Translations under genes and position numbers: made by a program | Shown: positions 42,255 to 51,407 of the stretch, piece after piece | How positions within the stretch are numbered: the first letter of the stretch is position 1 | Layout of the letters: each line of letters starts with the position of its first letter | Notes under the pieces: generated by a model | The model's database searches: none | What the model was told of the DNA's origin: nothing | Seen by the model: the letters and a program-made list of their open reading frames with translations, nothing else | Assembly: GCF_902493135.1 (NCBI RefSeq) | Contig: NZ_CABUOD010000001.1 | Span: 159,075-223,074 of the forward strand | Length of the DNA stretch: 64,000 nucleotides | Origin: an uncultured Parabacteroides sp. | GTDB taxonomy: Bacteria > Bacteroidota > Bacteroidia > Bacteroidales > Tannerellaceae | Direction: 5' to 3'

Positions 42255-42579
42255 ATGTATCCCATAGTTCCTTACTTATTGTATAGTTTTCTAAAATACC
42301 CGTTGGTCCGAATCGAAACAGTAGTGCATGAAATTTGGTTTTATACCCCATCTATTTCAAATTTTACTTGCGGGTAATATTTTTTAAGAAACTCGTAAAA
42401 ATATAAAGTTTTGGATAATAGGAGAATACGGATATTCCCCTTTTTAGGGGAGTTATTGTATGATTTAACATATTAAAAAGGCATATCCACCCTCTGGCGG
42501 ATATGGCCTGCCCTGCACGGCAAAGAAGATTTTTGTATAATGTAAGATTTATTTGTACATTGGTCCCACAAATTGCAAT
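42255..42579. other. AT-rich intergenic stretch upstream of the MauG-type gene
   Basis: About 325 bases without a gene. I see a CCCCTTTTTAGGGG palindrome (42437-42450) and an imperfect hairpin GGCATATCC/GGATATGGCC (42480-42508), which may belong to a leader of the next gene. No convincing TAnnTTTG element, repeat array or frame was found. Confidence 0.5.
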
Positions 42580-43689
42580 ATGGTTATGAATAGTTGTGGG
42601 TATATAAAAGTAATAGTTGCCGGATTGGTAGGGACATTAGGGTTGCTCTCCGCATGCGAACCGGGTCCCTGTACGGAATTAAGCGATAAGGAACTGGTAG
42701 GGAAACAACTCTTTTTTGACGAATCGCTATCGGAACCGGCAGGACAGTCATGTGGAACCTGCCATGAACCGGCGAAAGGTTTTGCCGATAAATATGGACG
42801 GATCACTTCGGAAGGAGCCGTGAAAGGTTTGTTCAGCAACCGGAATTCCATGAGCTGTTCGTATGTGGCGTATGTCCCGGCTTTGCATTATGACGAAAAA
42901 GAAGAAACCTATGTCGGCGGCTTGTTCTGGGACGGCCGGGTGAACTCGTTGGAAGAACAAGCCGGACAACCCTTCGTCAATCCGTTGGAAATGGGAAACA
43001 AGGACAGCCGGGCGGTTACGCAGAAAGTCAGGCGTGCGGCCTATTATCCCGATTTTGTGCGTATTTATGGAGAGACAGCCTCCGATGATTCCCTTTATGC
43101 CCATATACTGGATGCATTGGCGACTTATGAACGCTCTGCCGAGGTGAACCCCTTCACGTCCAAATACGATGCCTACCTGGAAGGAAAATGCCGGCTTACC
43201 GGACAGGAGATGGAAGGACTGGAAGTGTTTAAGGAGAAAGGCCTTTGTGCCGAATGCCATATTCTGGAAAACGACGAACGAGCCGGCCGTGTGCTGTTTA
43301 CCGACCATACCTACGACAATCTCGGAATCCCTTCCAATCCGGACAACCCGTTCTTCCGCGTTCCCGCTCCCTACAACACGGTCGGACGGGATACGATGGA
43401 CCTGGGGTTAGGGGCTTTCCTGCATGACAGCACCGAGTTCGGCAAGTTCCGGGTACCCACGTTGCGCAATATCGCCCTGACGGCCCCTTACGGTCATAAC
43501 GGCTATTTCAAGACACTTGAGGAGATAGTCCATTTCTATAATGTGCGCGATGTGGAAGAATATCCGGCCCCCGAATATGCGGAGACCGTCAACCGCGACG
43601 AATTGGGGAATCTCGGACTCACACCGGAGGAAGAAGCGGCTATTGTCGCTTTCATGCATACCTTGACCGACGGATATCAAAAGGATTGA
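42580..43689 (+). CDS. Di-haem cytochrome c peroxidase, MauG family, lipoprotein
   Basis: About 369 residues from ATG 42580 (ATG 42586 also possible). A lipobox LLSAC lies near residue 29. Two haem-c sites are present: CGTCH (SCGTCHEPAKGF) and CAECH. FWDGRVNSLEEQA, PLEMGNKD and FRVPTLRNIALTAPYGHNG are typical of the family. It is two haems where the 17511-18890 homologue has three. Such periplasmic enzymes reduce H2O2 using c-type cytochromes or quinol. It stands alone, followed by an esterase gene with its own promoter. Confidence 0.92.
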   Translation: MVMNSCGYIKVIVAGLVGTLGLLSACEPGPCTELSDKELVGKQLFFDESLSEPAGQSCGTCHEPAKGFADKYGRITSEGAVKGLFSNRNSMSCSYVAYVPALHYDEKEETYVGGLFWDGRVNSLEEQAGQPFVNPLEMGNKDSRAVTQKVRRAAYYPDFVRIYGETASDDSLYAHILDALATYERSAEVNPFTSKYDAYLEGKCRLTGQEMEGLEVFKEKGLCAECHILENDERAGRVLFTDHTYDNLGIPSNPDNPFFRVPAPYNTVGRDTMDLGLGAFLHDSTEFGKFRVPTLRNIALTAPYGHNGYFKTLEEIVHFYNVRDVEEYPAPEYAETVNRDELGNLGLTPEEEAAIVAFMHTLTDGYQKD

Positions 43690-43716
43690 TCCATATTGTT
43701 TTTTTGTATATATTTG
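43685..43716 (+). promoter_or_regulatory. Promoter for the esterase gene (ATTG, 20 bp, TATATTTG)
   Basis: TATATTTG (43709-43716) has an ATTG (43685-43688) 20 bases upstream, matching the Bacteroidetes -33/-7 arrangement. The gene begins 28 bases downstream. The -33 overlaps the MauG-type stop codon. Confidence 0.65.
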
Positions 43717-43744
43717 CTGTCATTTAATAAAAAGTGAAAGAAAT

Positions 43745-44563
43745 ATGAAAATAAGATGGATGATGTTTGCGGCGGTTTTTCTTTGGATCGCCATTTCGGC
43801 GAGAGGAGCTGTTGTCGATACGTTGGATGTTTATAGCGAGGCGATGAAGAAGAAGGTCCGGGTCGTTGTCGTTTCTCCGGATAATAATCGTGCGCCGAAA
43901 CCGGTTGTCTACCTGTTGCACGGATATGGAGGGAATGCAAAAACCTGGATTTCCATGAAGCCGGAGTTGAAAGATATTGCCGACCGCGAGGACCTGATCT
44001 TTGTCTGTCCCGACGGCAAGAACAGCTGGTATTGGGACAGCCCGAAGGATCCGTCCTGCCGTTATGAGACATTCGTCTCCTCCGAATTGGTCAAATATAT
44101 CGATTCCGAATATCCGACGGTGAAAGACCGTTCCGGTCGTGCCATCACAGGGTTGAGCATGGGCGGGCACGGAGCCATGTGGCTGTCTTTCCGTCATAAG
44201 GATGTGTTCGGTGCAGCCGGCAGTACGAGTGGCGGAGTCGATATCCGGCCGTTCCCCAACAACTGGGAGATGAGCAAGCTGCTCGGAAGCGAGAGCGACA
44301 ACCAGGAGGTCTGGAACCGCCATACGGCAATCATGCAGATCGACCGCATCAGGAACGGCGAGCTGGCTATCATCTTCGATTGCGGTTACAGTGATTTCTT
44401 TTTCGAAGTGAATAACGACTTCCATAAGAAGTTGCTGAAATATAAGATCGACCATGATTTCCTGGTCCGTCCCGGATCGCATAACGGGGAGTATTGGAAG
44501 AACTCGATCGACTACCAGATCATGTTCTTTAAGAAGTTCTTCGATAGACGGGGACACGCGTAA
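43745..44563 (+). CDS. Secreted alpha/beta-hydrolase esterase (esterase D / EstA type)
   Basis: A 272-residue hydrolase with a leader ending near residue 21. VYLLHGYGGNAKTW is the oxyanion region and GLSMGGHGA holds the nucleophile Ser138. Asp in DCGYSDFF and His in RPGSHNGEYW complete the triad. It belongs to the PF00756 putative-esterase group, which includes feruloyl and acetyl-xylan esterases and S-formylglutathione hydrolase; the signal peptide favours a carbohydrate or ester substrate in the periplasm. Not linked to a polysaccharide utilisation locus here. Confidence 0.88.
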   Translation: MKIRWMMFAAVFLWIAISARGAVVDTLDVYSEAMKKKVRVVVVSPDNNRAPKPVVYLLHGYGGNAKTWISMKPELKDIADREDLIFVCPDGKNSWYWDSPKDPSCRYETFVSSELVKYIDSEYPTVKDRSGRAITGLSMGGHGAMWLSFRHKDVFGAAGSTSGGVDIRPFPNNWEMSKLLGSESDNQEVWNRHTAIMQIDRIRNGELAIIFDCGYSDFFFEVNNDFHKKLLKYKIDHDFLVRPGSHNGEYWKNSIDYQIMFFKKFFDRRGHA

Positions 44564-44602
44564 TCCGCGCGTCCCTAAAATCATCTGCGTCCTTGCGATG
44601 GA

Positions 44603-46270
44603 TTAGCTCAGTCCTTCGATCACGCCGTTCTCGATGTCGATGCGTTTTGCCTGAGGGTCTTTCGGCAGTCCCGGCATACGCATGATCTCACCCATGATGA
44701 CAACGATCATCTCCGCACCGTTGTTGATGATGATGTCGCGCACTTTCAACTCGAAATTCTTGGCCACCCCGTAAGCTTTCGGATCGGAAGAGAACGAATA
44801 CTGCGTCTTGGCGATGCAGATCGGGTAGTGGGAGATGCCGAGGCTTTCGATCTGTTTGATTTTCTTGTCCGCCAATGTCGTGTAGACAACGGAGGCCGCC
44901 CCGTAGATCTGTTCGGACACCTTTTTGATCTTGCTGCGGATCGGTTCGCCGTCCTCGTAGATGTATGTAAGCGGGGCGGAAGGTTTCTTTTCGATCGTGT
45001 CGACCACCAGTTTCGCCAGCTCGGCGCCCCCTTCGCCACCGGCGGCGAATACGTTGTTCATGCAGAAGCCTACGCCTATCTCGCGGCAATGTTCTGCCAC
45101 CAGGGCGATTTCTTCGTCCGTATCGGATGCATACCTGTTGAAGGTCACGATCACTTCCTGGCCGAAACGTTTCATGTTCTCGACATGCTTGTCCAGGTTC
45201 TCGAAACCGTTTTTAAGACCTTCGATGTCAGGCTCCTTAATCCTGTTTTCCGGTACGCCTCCATGCAGCTTCAAGCTCTGGGCCGTCGCCACGATAACCG
45301 TCAGCTTCGGTGCCAGTCCGGCTTTGCGGCATTTGATGTCGAAAAACTTTTCAGCTCCTAAGTCGGCGCCGAATCCGGCCTCCGTAATGACATAATCGCC
45401 ATACGTCAGCGCCATCTTGGTCGCCAGGACGGAGTTGCAGCCGTGTGCGATGTTGGCGAACGGGCCTCCGTGCACGAAGGCGGCCGTGTTCTCGGTTGTC
45501 TGCACCAGGTTGGGCAGGAGGGCGTCTTTCAGCAATACCGTGATCGCCCCGGCCACTCCCAGGTCGTTTACGGTGAAAGGCTTGTCATCGTTCGTGTATC
45601 CCAACAGGATGTTGCCGACACGTCGTTTCAAATCCTCGATATCCGTAGCCAGGCAAAGGATCGCCATGATTTCCGATGCGGGCGTGATGTCGAAGCCTGT
45701 CTCCGTCGGTACGCCGTTGGCCGATCCGCCCAGACCGGAAACGATGTTGCGCAGGCTGCGGTCGTTCACGTCCAGCACGCGTTTCCATTTGATCTCTTTC
45801 AGGCCTTCGCAGGTGTTACGCGTCTGGTAGATGTAGTTGTCCAGCAACGCCGTGATCATATTGTGGGCGGAAGTAACCGCATGGAAGTCTCCTGTAAAAT
45901 GCAGGTTGATGTTCTCCATCGGCAACACCTGCGAGTATCCGCCTCCGGCCGCTCCGCCCTTCATGCCGAAGCACGGGCCCAGTGATGGTTCGCGCAAGGC
46001 GACGACCGCCTTTTTACCGATCTTGTTCAATCCCAAAGCCAGTCCGATCGAAACGGTCGTCTTGCCGATGCCCGCTTTCGTAGGAGTGATAGCCGTAACC
46101 AGGATCAGATTGTGTTGTTTGATCTTCTCTTCGTCGATCAGATGGAGAGGTATTTTGGCGATGTATCTGCCGTAATTCTGAACTTCTTCGCGCGGGATGC
46201 CTAATCCGGTCGCGATTTCTTTTATCTTGCGCAGAGAGACCTCTCTTGCAATTTCTATGTCCGATTTCAT
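44603..46270 (-). CDS. fhs: Formate-tetrahydrofolate ligase
   Basis: A 555-residue ATP-dependent ligase. The P-loop-like segment is TPTKAGIGKTTVSIGLALGL near residue 65, and LREPSLGPCFGMKGGAAGGG is the family signature. It makes 10-formyl-THF from formate, feeding purine synthesis and one-carbon metabolism. Full length. On the minus strand just downstream of cbiL; the two are separated by 81 bases with a promoter for fhs, so this is probably its own unit. Confidence 0.96.
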   Translation of the reverse strand: MKSDIEIAREVSLRKIKEIATGLGIPREEVQNYGRYIAKIPLHLIDEEKIKQHNLILVTAITPTKAGIGKTTVSIGLALGLNKIGKKAVVALREPSLGPCFGMKGGAAGGGYSQVLPMENINLHFTGDFHAVTSAHNMITALLDNYIYQTRNTCEGLKEIKWKRVLDVNDRSLRNIVSGLGGSANGVPTETGFDITPASEIMAILCLATDIEDLKRRVGNILLGYTNDDKPFTVNDLGVAGAITVLLKDALLPNLVQTTENTAAFVHGGPFANIAHGCNSVLATKMALTYGDYVITEAGFGADLGAEKFFDIKCRKAGLAPKLTVIVATAQSLKLHGGVPENRIKEPDIEGLKNGFENLDKHVENMKRFGQEVIVTFNRYASDTDEEIALVAEHCREIGVGFCMNNVFAAGGEGGAELAKLVVDTIEKKPSAPLTYIYEDGEPIRSKIKKVSEQIYGAASVVYTTLADKKIKQIESLGISHYPICIAKTQYSFSSDPKAYGVAKNFELKVRDIIINNGAEMIVVIMGEIMRMPGLPKDPQAKRIDIENGVIEGLS

Positions 46271-46295
46271 GTCTTATGTAAGTTTAAGTGGAAAA

Positions 46296-46303
46296 CAAAA
46301 GTA
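46296..46303 (-). promoter_or_regulatory. -7 promoter element (TACTTTTG) for fhs
   Basis: On the minus strand TACTTTTG lies 25 bases before the fhs ATG. Fits TAnnTTTG; no clear -33. Confidence 0.5.
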
Positions 46304-46351
46304 AATATATTTTTATATAATAACAAAATAAAAGGTCGGGTGGTTTAGCTG

Positions 46352-47050
46352 TTATTGGATGATCATCAGGGAAAAGTATGGGAATATTTTTCCCTGGATT
46401 TGTTTCGGGTCGGAGGTATAGAACTCTTTCCCGGTCCCGACATTCTCGAAATAGTGGAAGTTCGCTTCCGGATGTAACCGGATGCAGGTATGGACGGCCT
46501 CCACGCATTGGGACAACTTCATGATGACGATCACGTAGCCGGCCTTGATCTTTTCCGACAATTCTTCCGCCGTCAGCATTCCGGGTATGACGATGATCTG
46601 TTCTTCCTGTTTGACGATATGCAAACCGGCCAAGGCGCCTGCCGCAATGAAAGCGGGGATTCCGGCGGTTCGTTCCACTTCGATGCGGTTCTCCTTGAAT
46701 TTGTCGTATATATATTGTATGGAAGAATAGAACCCGGCATCGCCTTCCGCCACAATGACTACCTTTTTCCCTTCGTCGCAGGCGGATACGGCCTTTTCAT
46801 ACAGGGCATCGTAGACTTTCCAGGCTTCGGTACGGTCTTTGCTCATCGGGAGCGTGAAGAGCCGGATCGCGGATTTCCCGATTTCCAGTTCTTCGATAAT
46901 ACGGGCCGCACGGGAGAGGGGTTGCCCGCTCTTGCTCATGGTGGCGGGACAATAGATGATATCGGCCTGTCGAAGTTTTTTCAAGCCTTTCAGGGTGATC
47001 AGTTCGGGGTCTCCCGGACCGAGTGATACGAAGCAGATAGGGTACGACAT
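46352..47050 (-). CDS. cbiL: Cobalt-factor II / precorrin-2 C20-methyltransferase CbiL
   Basis: A 232-residue SAM-dependent methyltransferase of the tetrapyrrole family. FVSLGPGDPELITLKGLKKL at the N-terminus, AEGDAGFYSSI and TAGIPAFIAAGAL are the conserved loops. It adds the C20 methyl, the entry step of the anaerobic corrin branch after cobalt insertion. It is divergent from the riboswitch-controlled transporter and separated from the rest of the cbi genes by that operon. No B12 riboswitch precedes it. Confidence 0.93.
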   Translation of the reverse strand: MSYPICFVSLGPGDPELITLKGLKKLRQADIIYCPATMSKSGQPLSRAARIIEELEIGKSAIRLFTLPMSKDRTEAWKVYDALYEKAVSACDEGKKVVIVAEGDAGFYSSIQYIYDKFKENRIEVERTAGIPAFIAAGALAGLHIVKQEEQIIVIPGMLTAEELSEKIKAGYVIVIMKLSQCVEAVHTCIRLHPEANFHYFENVGTGKEFYTSDPKQIQGKIFPYFSLMIIQ

Positions 47051-47145
47051 GTGCGTTTGATTTATTTAGTGCGCAAAAGTGAGGAAAATCGCGCAACTTT
47101 CCAAATGGCAGCTCGTAAGAAAAAAGGATTTGTCTGTCATTTTTC

Positions 47146-47176
47146 TCTTGAATGAAAAGTAATATTATTATATTTG
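47146..47176 (+). promoter_or_regulatory. Promoter for the btuFCD operon (CTTG, 18 bp, TATATTTG)
   Basis: TATATTTG (47169-47176) has CTTG ending at 47150, 18 bases upstream. Transcription would begin just before the cobalamin riboswitch (47184). Confidence 0.65.
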
Positions 47177-47183
47177 TCCCTTG

Positions 47184-47353
47184 AAACAGGTTTTCCTGTC
47201 CTTCTTACAGGACAGGGATGAAAAGGGAACCGGGTGGAAATCCCGGACAGACCACGCTGCTGTGAAACTTCGGAAACATGCCGGCAATACTCTATGCCAC
47301 TGATCGGGGGATCGGGAAGGTGTCCGGGATGGAAGTAAGTCAGAAGACCTGCC
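47184..47353 (+). ncRNA. Cobalamin riboswitch
   Basis: The region holds the conserved B12 elements in order: a 5' stem with CCTGTCC/GGACAGG, GGGAACCGGGTGGAAATCCCGG, GACAGACCACGCTGCTGT, the B12 box GCCACTG (47296-47302), and AAGTCAGAAGACCTGCC at the 3' end. A small GGACAA/TTGTCC hairpin (47388-47402) follows, 24 bases before the btuF start, and may mediate translational or transcriptional control. Ligand binding is expected to shut off the transporter operon. Confidence 0.93.
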
Positions 47354-47425
47354 GTTTCGGTTTGGAAGAGTTTCGTCCTCGTGGGGTGGACAAGGCTTGT
47401 CCGGTGAAATAAAATAATATTGAAT

Positions 47426-48586
47426 ATGAAAAAATACCTGGCAGGGTGTTGCCTGCTTATGTCGTTGTGTGTCGTATCCTCGTGTACGACCAAAAACAAT
47501 CAACAGACCGACAAGGTGGAGACGACGGAAGAAAGCGCGTCTTCCGGTGTCCGTATCGTGCCGGAGTATGCCCGTGGTTTCGAATTGTCCTATCGGGACG
47601 GATATGTCTTGCTGGATATCCAGGACCCGCAGAATGAGGAAAGTACGACTTTCCATTATGCGCTTGTCAGGAGAGGAACGAAACCTGCCGGCATCCCCGG
47701 ATCGTACACCGTGATCGAGACACCCGTCAGAAGTGTTATCTGTATGACATCCTTGCAGTTGTCCAATTTTATCAAGATGGGCGAACTGGACAAGGTCGTG
47801 GGAGTAACCAGCACCCGGCATCTGTTCAACCGGGAGATGAACGAACGCCTGAAGAGCGGGAAGACTGCCAAGATCGGCATAGAAGGGAATTTCGACAACG
47901 AGGTGATCATGAGCATGAACCCCGACCTGATCCTTGTCTCGCCTTTCAAACGGGGCGGATACGAGACCTTGAAGGATGTCGGTATCCCGTTGATCCCGCA
48001 TTTAGGCTATAAGGAGATGACGCCGTTGGGACAGGCGGAATGGGTGAAGTTCGTCGGCCTGCTGTTGGGACAGGAGCAAAAGGCGAACGAGACATTCGAC
48101 GCCATCGCGGCACGCTACAATGAGTTGAAGGAACTGACGGCGGAAGGAAAAATGAAGAGACGCCCGGTCGTGCTGAGCGGCGAGATGCGGGGCGGAAACT
48201 GGTATGCCGTGGGAGGGGAAAGCTTCCTCGCCCAACTTTTCAAGGATGCCGGGGCCGACTATTTCCTGAAAGACGACAAACGTTCGGGAGGTGTGACGCT
48301 CGACTTCGAAACGGTCTATAACCAGGGTGACGAAGCCGATTACTGGCGCATCGTGAACAGCTATCCGGGCACATTCAGCTATGGGGCGTTGAAGGAGCAG
48401 GACCCGCGTTATGCCGATTTCCGTGCCTTCAAGGAGAAAGGGATCATCTATTGCAACATGAAAGATACGCCCTTCTACGAAAGCATGCCGACCGAGCCGG
48501 AAGTCGTGCTGGCCGACCTGCTGCATATATTCCACCCGGACCTGTTGCCCGATCATACGCCTGTTTATTATGCACGACTTAAATAA
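47426..48586 (+). CDS. btuF: ABC substrate-binding lipoprotein, cobalamin type (BtuF-like)
   Basis: A 386-residue lipoprotein from ATG 47426 with lipobox VVSSC near residue 20. The PF01497 periplasmic-binding fold is shown by VICMTSLQLSNFIKMGELDKVVGV and MNPDLILVSPF. It would present cobalamin or a corrinoid to the BtuC-BtuD pump. The cobalamin riboswitch upstream makes the substrate assignment strong over haem or siderophore. Confidence 0.88.
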   Translation: MKKYLAGCCLLMSLCVVSSCTTKNNQQTDKVETTEESASSGVRIVPEYARGFELSYRDGYVLLDIQDPQNEESTTFHYALVRRGTKPAGIPGSYTVIETPVRSVICMTSLQLSNFIKMGELDKVVGVTSTRHLFNREMNERLKSGKTAKIGIEGNFDNEVIMSMNPDLILVSPFKRGGYETLKDVGIPLIPHLGYKEMTPLGQAEWVKFVGLLLGQEQKANETFDAIAARYNELKELTAEGKMKRRPVVLSGEMRGGNWYAVGGESFLAQLFKDAGADYFLKDDKRSGGVTLDFETVYNQGDEADYWRIVNSYPGTFSYGALKEQDPRYADFRAFKEKGIIYCNMKDTPFYESMPTEPEVVLADLLHIFHPDLLPDHTPVYYARLK

Positions 48587-48595
48587 GTTGCACGA

Positions 48596-49633
48596 ATGAG
48601 ACATTCCACTACTTTTCTGATGTCGCTCATCGTAGCGTCCATCCTGGTCCTGATGTTCCTGAACCTGGTGTTAGGGTCGGTGTCTATCCCGTTGAAGTCT
48701 GTCTGGAACATTGTTTGCGGACTGGGAGACGAGCCGGTGACGTGGCAGAACATCGTCTGGAAATCACGTCTCCCGCAGGCGTTGACAGCTTTGGTGGCGG
48801 GAGCGGGCCTGGCGATAAGCGGCTTGCAGATGCAGACTGTTTTCCGGAATCCGCTGGCGGGACCTTCCGTGCTGGGGATCAGCTCCGGTGCGAGCATGGG
48901 CGTGGCCTTCGTGGTGCTGTTGAGCGGTAGCCTCGGAGGGGTTGCGCTTAGCAAATTGGGGTTTATGGGAGAAATCGCGCTTTCGATAGCAGCCGTGATC
49001 GGTTCGCTCTCGGTGATGGCGTTGATCGTATATGTGTCGCAGAAGGTGAAGGGGAACGTGACGCTGCTGATCATCGGCGTGATGATCGGCTACGTGGCGA
49101 ATGCGGTGATCGGCGTGCTGAAGTTTTTCAGCGTGGAAGAGGACATTCGCGCCTACGTGATCTGGGGATTGGGCAGTTTCTCCCGTGTTTCCGGCAACCA
49201 GATGATGCTGTTTGTCGCGATCATGGCGATTCTGATCCCTTTGTCGTTCCTGCTGATCAAGACGCTGAACCTGATGCTGCTCGGCGACGGTTATGCCCGT
49301 AACCTGGGACTGAACATCAAGCGGGCGCGTCTCTTGGTTATCACCTCGGCGGGAGTGCTGACGGCGATCGTGACGGCCTATTGCGGACCGGTCATCTTTC
49401 TTGGCTTGGCTGTCCCGCATCTGTGCCGGGCCATTTTCCAAACGTCCGACCACCGGGTCCTGATGCCTGCCGTCTTGTTTGCCGGTGCCGCGTTGGCGCT
49501 CGCCTGTAACCTGATTGCCCGGATGCCCGGCTTCGAAGGGGCTTTGCCGGTCAACTCGGTGACTGCCTTGGTCGGTGCTCCGGTAGTGGCCTCCGTGCTA
49601 TTCCGCAAACGTAAGAACGAACTGAACGAATGA
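48596..49633 (+). CDS. btuC: Cobalamin ABC permease BtuC (FecCD family)
   Basis: A 345-residue FecCD-type permease with about 10 transmembrane segments. RLPQALTALVAGAGLAISG and NPLAGPSVLGISSGASMG are the family's signature near residues 60-105, and FLGLAVPHLCR near 280 is the conserved ATPase-coupling region. It starts nine bases after btuF and overlaps btuD. It is the inner-membrane channel for corrinoid uptake. Confidence 0.92.
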   Translation: MRHSTTFLMSLIVASILVLMFLNLVLGSVSIPLKSVWNIVCGLGDEPVTWQNIVWKSRLPQALTALVAGAGLAISGLQMQTVFRNPLAGPSVLGISSGASMGVAFVVLLSGSLGGVALSKLGFMGEIALSIAAVIGSLSVMALIVYVSQKVKGNVTLLIIGVMIGYVANAVIGVLKFFSVEEDIRAYVIWGLGSFSRVSGNQMMLFVAIMAILIPLSFLLIKTLNLMLLGDGYARNLGLNIKRARLLVITSAGVLTAIVTAYCGPVIFLGLAVPHLCRAIFQTSDHRVLMPAVLFAGAALALACNLIARMPGFEGALPVNSVTALVGAPVVASVLFRKRKNELNE

Positions 49634-50640
49634 TGAAACAAGATACGATTCATATAAACGACCTCTCTATCGGCTATCGGACAAAAAACGATACCAAGTT
49701 GGTGGCGAGCCATATACAGGCCCGGATTTATAGCGGAGAATTAACCTGCCTGTTAGGGGCGAACGGAGTCGGGAAGTCGACGCTTCTGCGCACGTTGTCG
49801 GCTTTCCAGCCGAAGCTGGGAGGCGAGATCGCCGTCCTGGGACGTGATGTGGACAGCTATTCGGACAAGGAACTGAGCACGACGATCGGCGTTGTCCTGA
49901 CGGAGAAGTGTGACATCCGGAATATGTCCGTACGGGAATTGGTCGAGATGGGACGCAGTCCTTACACCGGTTTCTGGGGACGGTTGGGCAAAGAGGACAA
50001 GCAGGTCGTGGAAGAATCGATCGCCTTGGTACGGATCGGGAACCTGGCCTCCCGCATGGTGCACACCCTGTCGGACGGGGAACGGCAGAAGGTCATGATC
50101 GCCAAGGCGCTGGCTCAGGAAACGCCTGTGATCTTCCTGGACGAACCGACCGCTTTCCTCGATTTTCCGAGCAAGGTGGAGATCATGCAACTGCTCCATC
50201 ATCTGACACGAAGCACGAACAAGACGATTTTCCTCTCCACGCACGACCTCGAACTGGCGCTCCAGATCGCCGACAAGATTTGGCTGATGGACCGGACGAA
50301 CGGGATTACGACCGGTACGCCCGAAGATCTCGCCCTGAGCGGCCACTTGAGCGGTTTCTTCGCCCGCAAGGGAATCGTGTTCGACACGGAGACCGGCCTG
50401 TTCCGCATCGATAACCGGTATTCGAAAGAAATACGCCTGACCGGGCACGGGCAGAAATATGCGATGGTCCGCAAGGCGCTCCAGCGGAACGGCATACGTG
50501 CCGGCCGGCATGTGGAATCGCCACTGTGGATCGAGGCGGGCGATCTGTCTGCCGGTTCCGCATTCCTGATCCACCATCCCGACGGGCATACGCAGGCGGC
50601 CGATACCATAGAATCTCTCTTGCAGCAGCTTTCTGTCTGA
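49630..50640 (+). CDS. btuD: Cobalamin ABC ATPase BtuD with a C-terminal extension
   Basis: A 336-residue ATPase. Walker A is LLGANGVGKST, the signature is LSDGERQKVM, and Walker B is VIFLDEPTAFLD, with HD of STHDLE as the switch His. The canonical domain ends near residue 250; about 85 further residues (NRYSKEIRLTGHGQKYAMV to the end) form an extension not present in E. coli BtuD. Overlaps btuC (ATGA). Confidence 0.9.
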   Translation: MMKQDTIHINDLSIGYRTKNDTKLVASHIQARIYSGELTCLLGANGVGKSTLLRTLSAFQPKLGGEIAVLGRDVDSYSDKELSTTIGVVLTEKCDIRNMSVRELVEMGRSPYTGFWGRLGKEDKQVVEESIALVRIGNLASRMVHTLSDGERQKVMIAKALAQETPVIFLDEPTAFLDFPSKVEIMQLLHHLTRSTNKTIFLSTHDLELALQIADKIWLMDRTNGITTGTPEDLALSGHLSGFFARKGIVFDTETGLFRIDNRYSKEIRLTGHGQKYAMVRKALQRNGIRAGRHVESPLWIEAGDLSAGSAFLIHHPDGHTQAADTIESLLQQLSV

Positions 50641-50732
50641 CAAAAAAGCCTAAAAGGAAAAAACTTTTCCCGCTTCATTTGTTATTTCTATCAAAGAAGA
50701 ATAAATAGAGTCCTCGGATAAAATTAAATGAT

Positions 50733-51407
50733 ATGAGAAAGTATTTCCTTTATGCTTGCCTGTTGTTCGCTGGCGTGTTTACCGCTTGCGATAACGATGA
50801 TTCGGACGGGATCGACCCGTCGATCCCTTTCTACCAGAATTTGGGTGTCGAATATAATGTTACGCAGAACCATACCCATATAGGCGCGAATTTCAATAAG
50901 TATAACAGCGAAGGGGCCAATCTGCGCCTGCCGGCCAAAGGGATTCTCTTTAACGGCAAAGTACCGGATTTTTTAGGGATGGGAACTTATATGTATATGC
51001 TGTCGGAATCCGGGCTGGATCCGGTCACGTTCACCTTTACCCGCTGGAAAGACCAGGTCTATACAAACAAGGCCTCTATCGACGATGTCGATCCGATCGC
51101 GCTTCCCGAATCCCTGACATCCGTCAAAGGCAATGGCGCAACCGTTATCACTTGGGTAGGAAAGCCGATCGGGAAGGATGAGTATGTCCAGGCGCACCTG
51201 ACCTACAACGGCGGCGTCTATGATATCAACAATACGCAGGAAGGCGCGACCTCTATCACGCTGAACTTTACGAACCCGACCTCTGCCGCCAAAGGAACCC
51301 TGTTCCTGAGCCGCGTCAAGAAACTCCCATTGCAGGAGAGCAACGGCGATGCGGGAGGAAAGATCGATGTCTCCTATGTGCAGAACAAAGAGGTTACGTT
51401 TGAATAA
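50733..51407 (+). CDS. Unrecognised surface lipoprotein in the cobalamin island
   Basis: A 224-residue lipoprotein (lipobox GVFTAC, Cys near residue 19, followed by Asp-rich DNDDSDG, a pattern like a Bacteroidetes surface-export signal). The rest is beta-rich (YNVTQNHTHIGANF, TYMYMLSESGLD, TFTFTRWKDQVYT, ATSITLNFTNP) with no family I recognise; the pattern recalls calycin-like lipoproteins. It follows btuD by 92 bases in the same direction, and its stop abuts that of the convergent cbiJ-D gene. A role in corrinoid capture is plausible by position only. Confidence 0.55.
   Translation: MRKYFLYACLLFAGVFTACDNDDSDGIDPSIPFYQNLGVEYNVTQNHTHIGANFNKYNSEGANLRLPAKGILFNGKVPDFLGMGTYMYMLSESGLDPVTFTFTRWKDQVYTNKASIDDVDPIALPESLTSVKGNGATVITWVGKPIGKDEYVQAHLTYNGGVYDINNTQEGATSITLNFTNPTSAAKGTLFLSRVKKLPLQESNGDAGGKIDVSYVQNKEVTFE

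Noticed and set aside
44551..44574. Terminator between the esterase and fhs genes
   Set aside because: GGGACACGCG/CGCGCGTCCC forms an imperfect stem without a T-run, so it was left out of the feature list.
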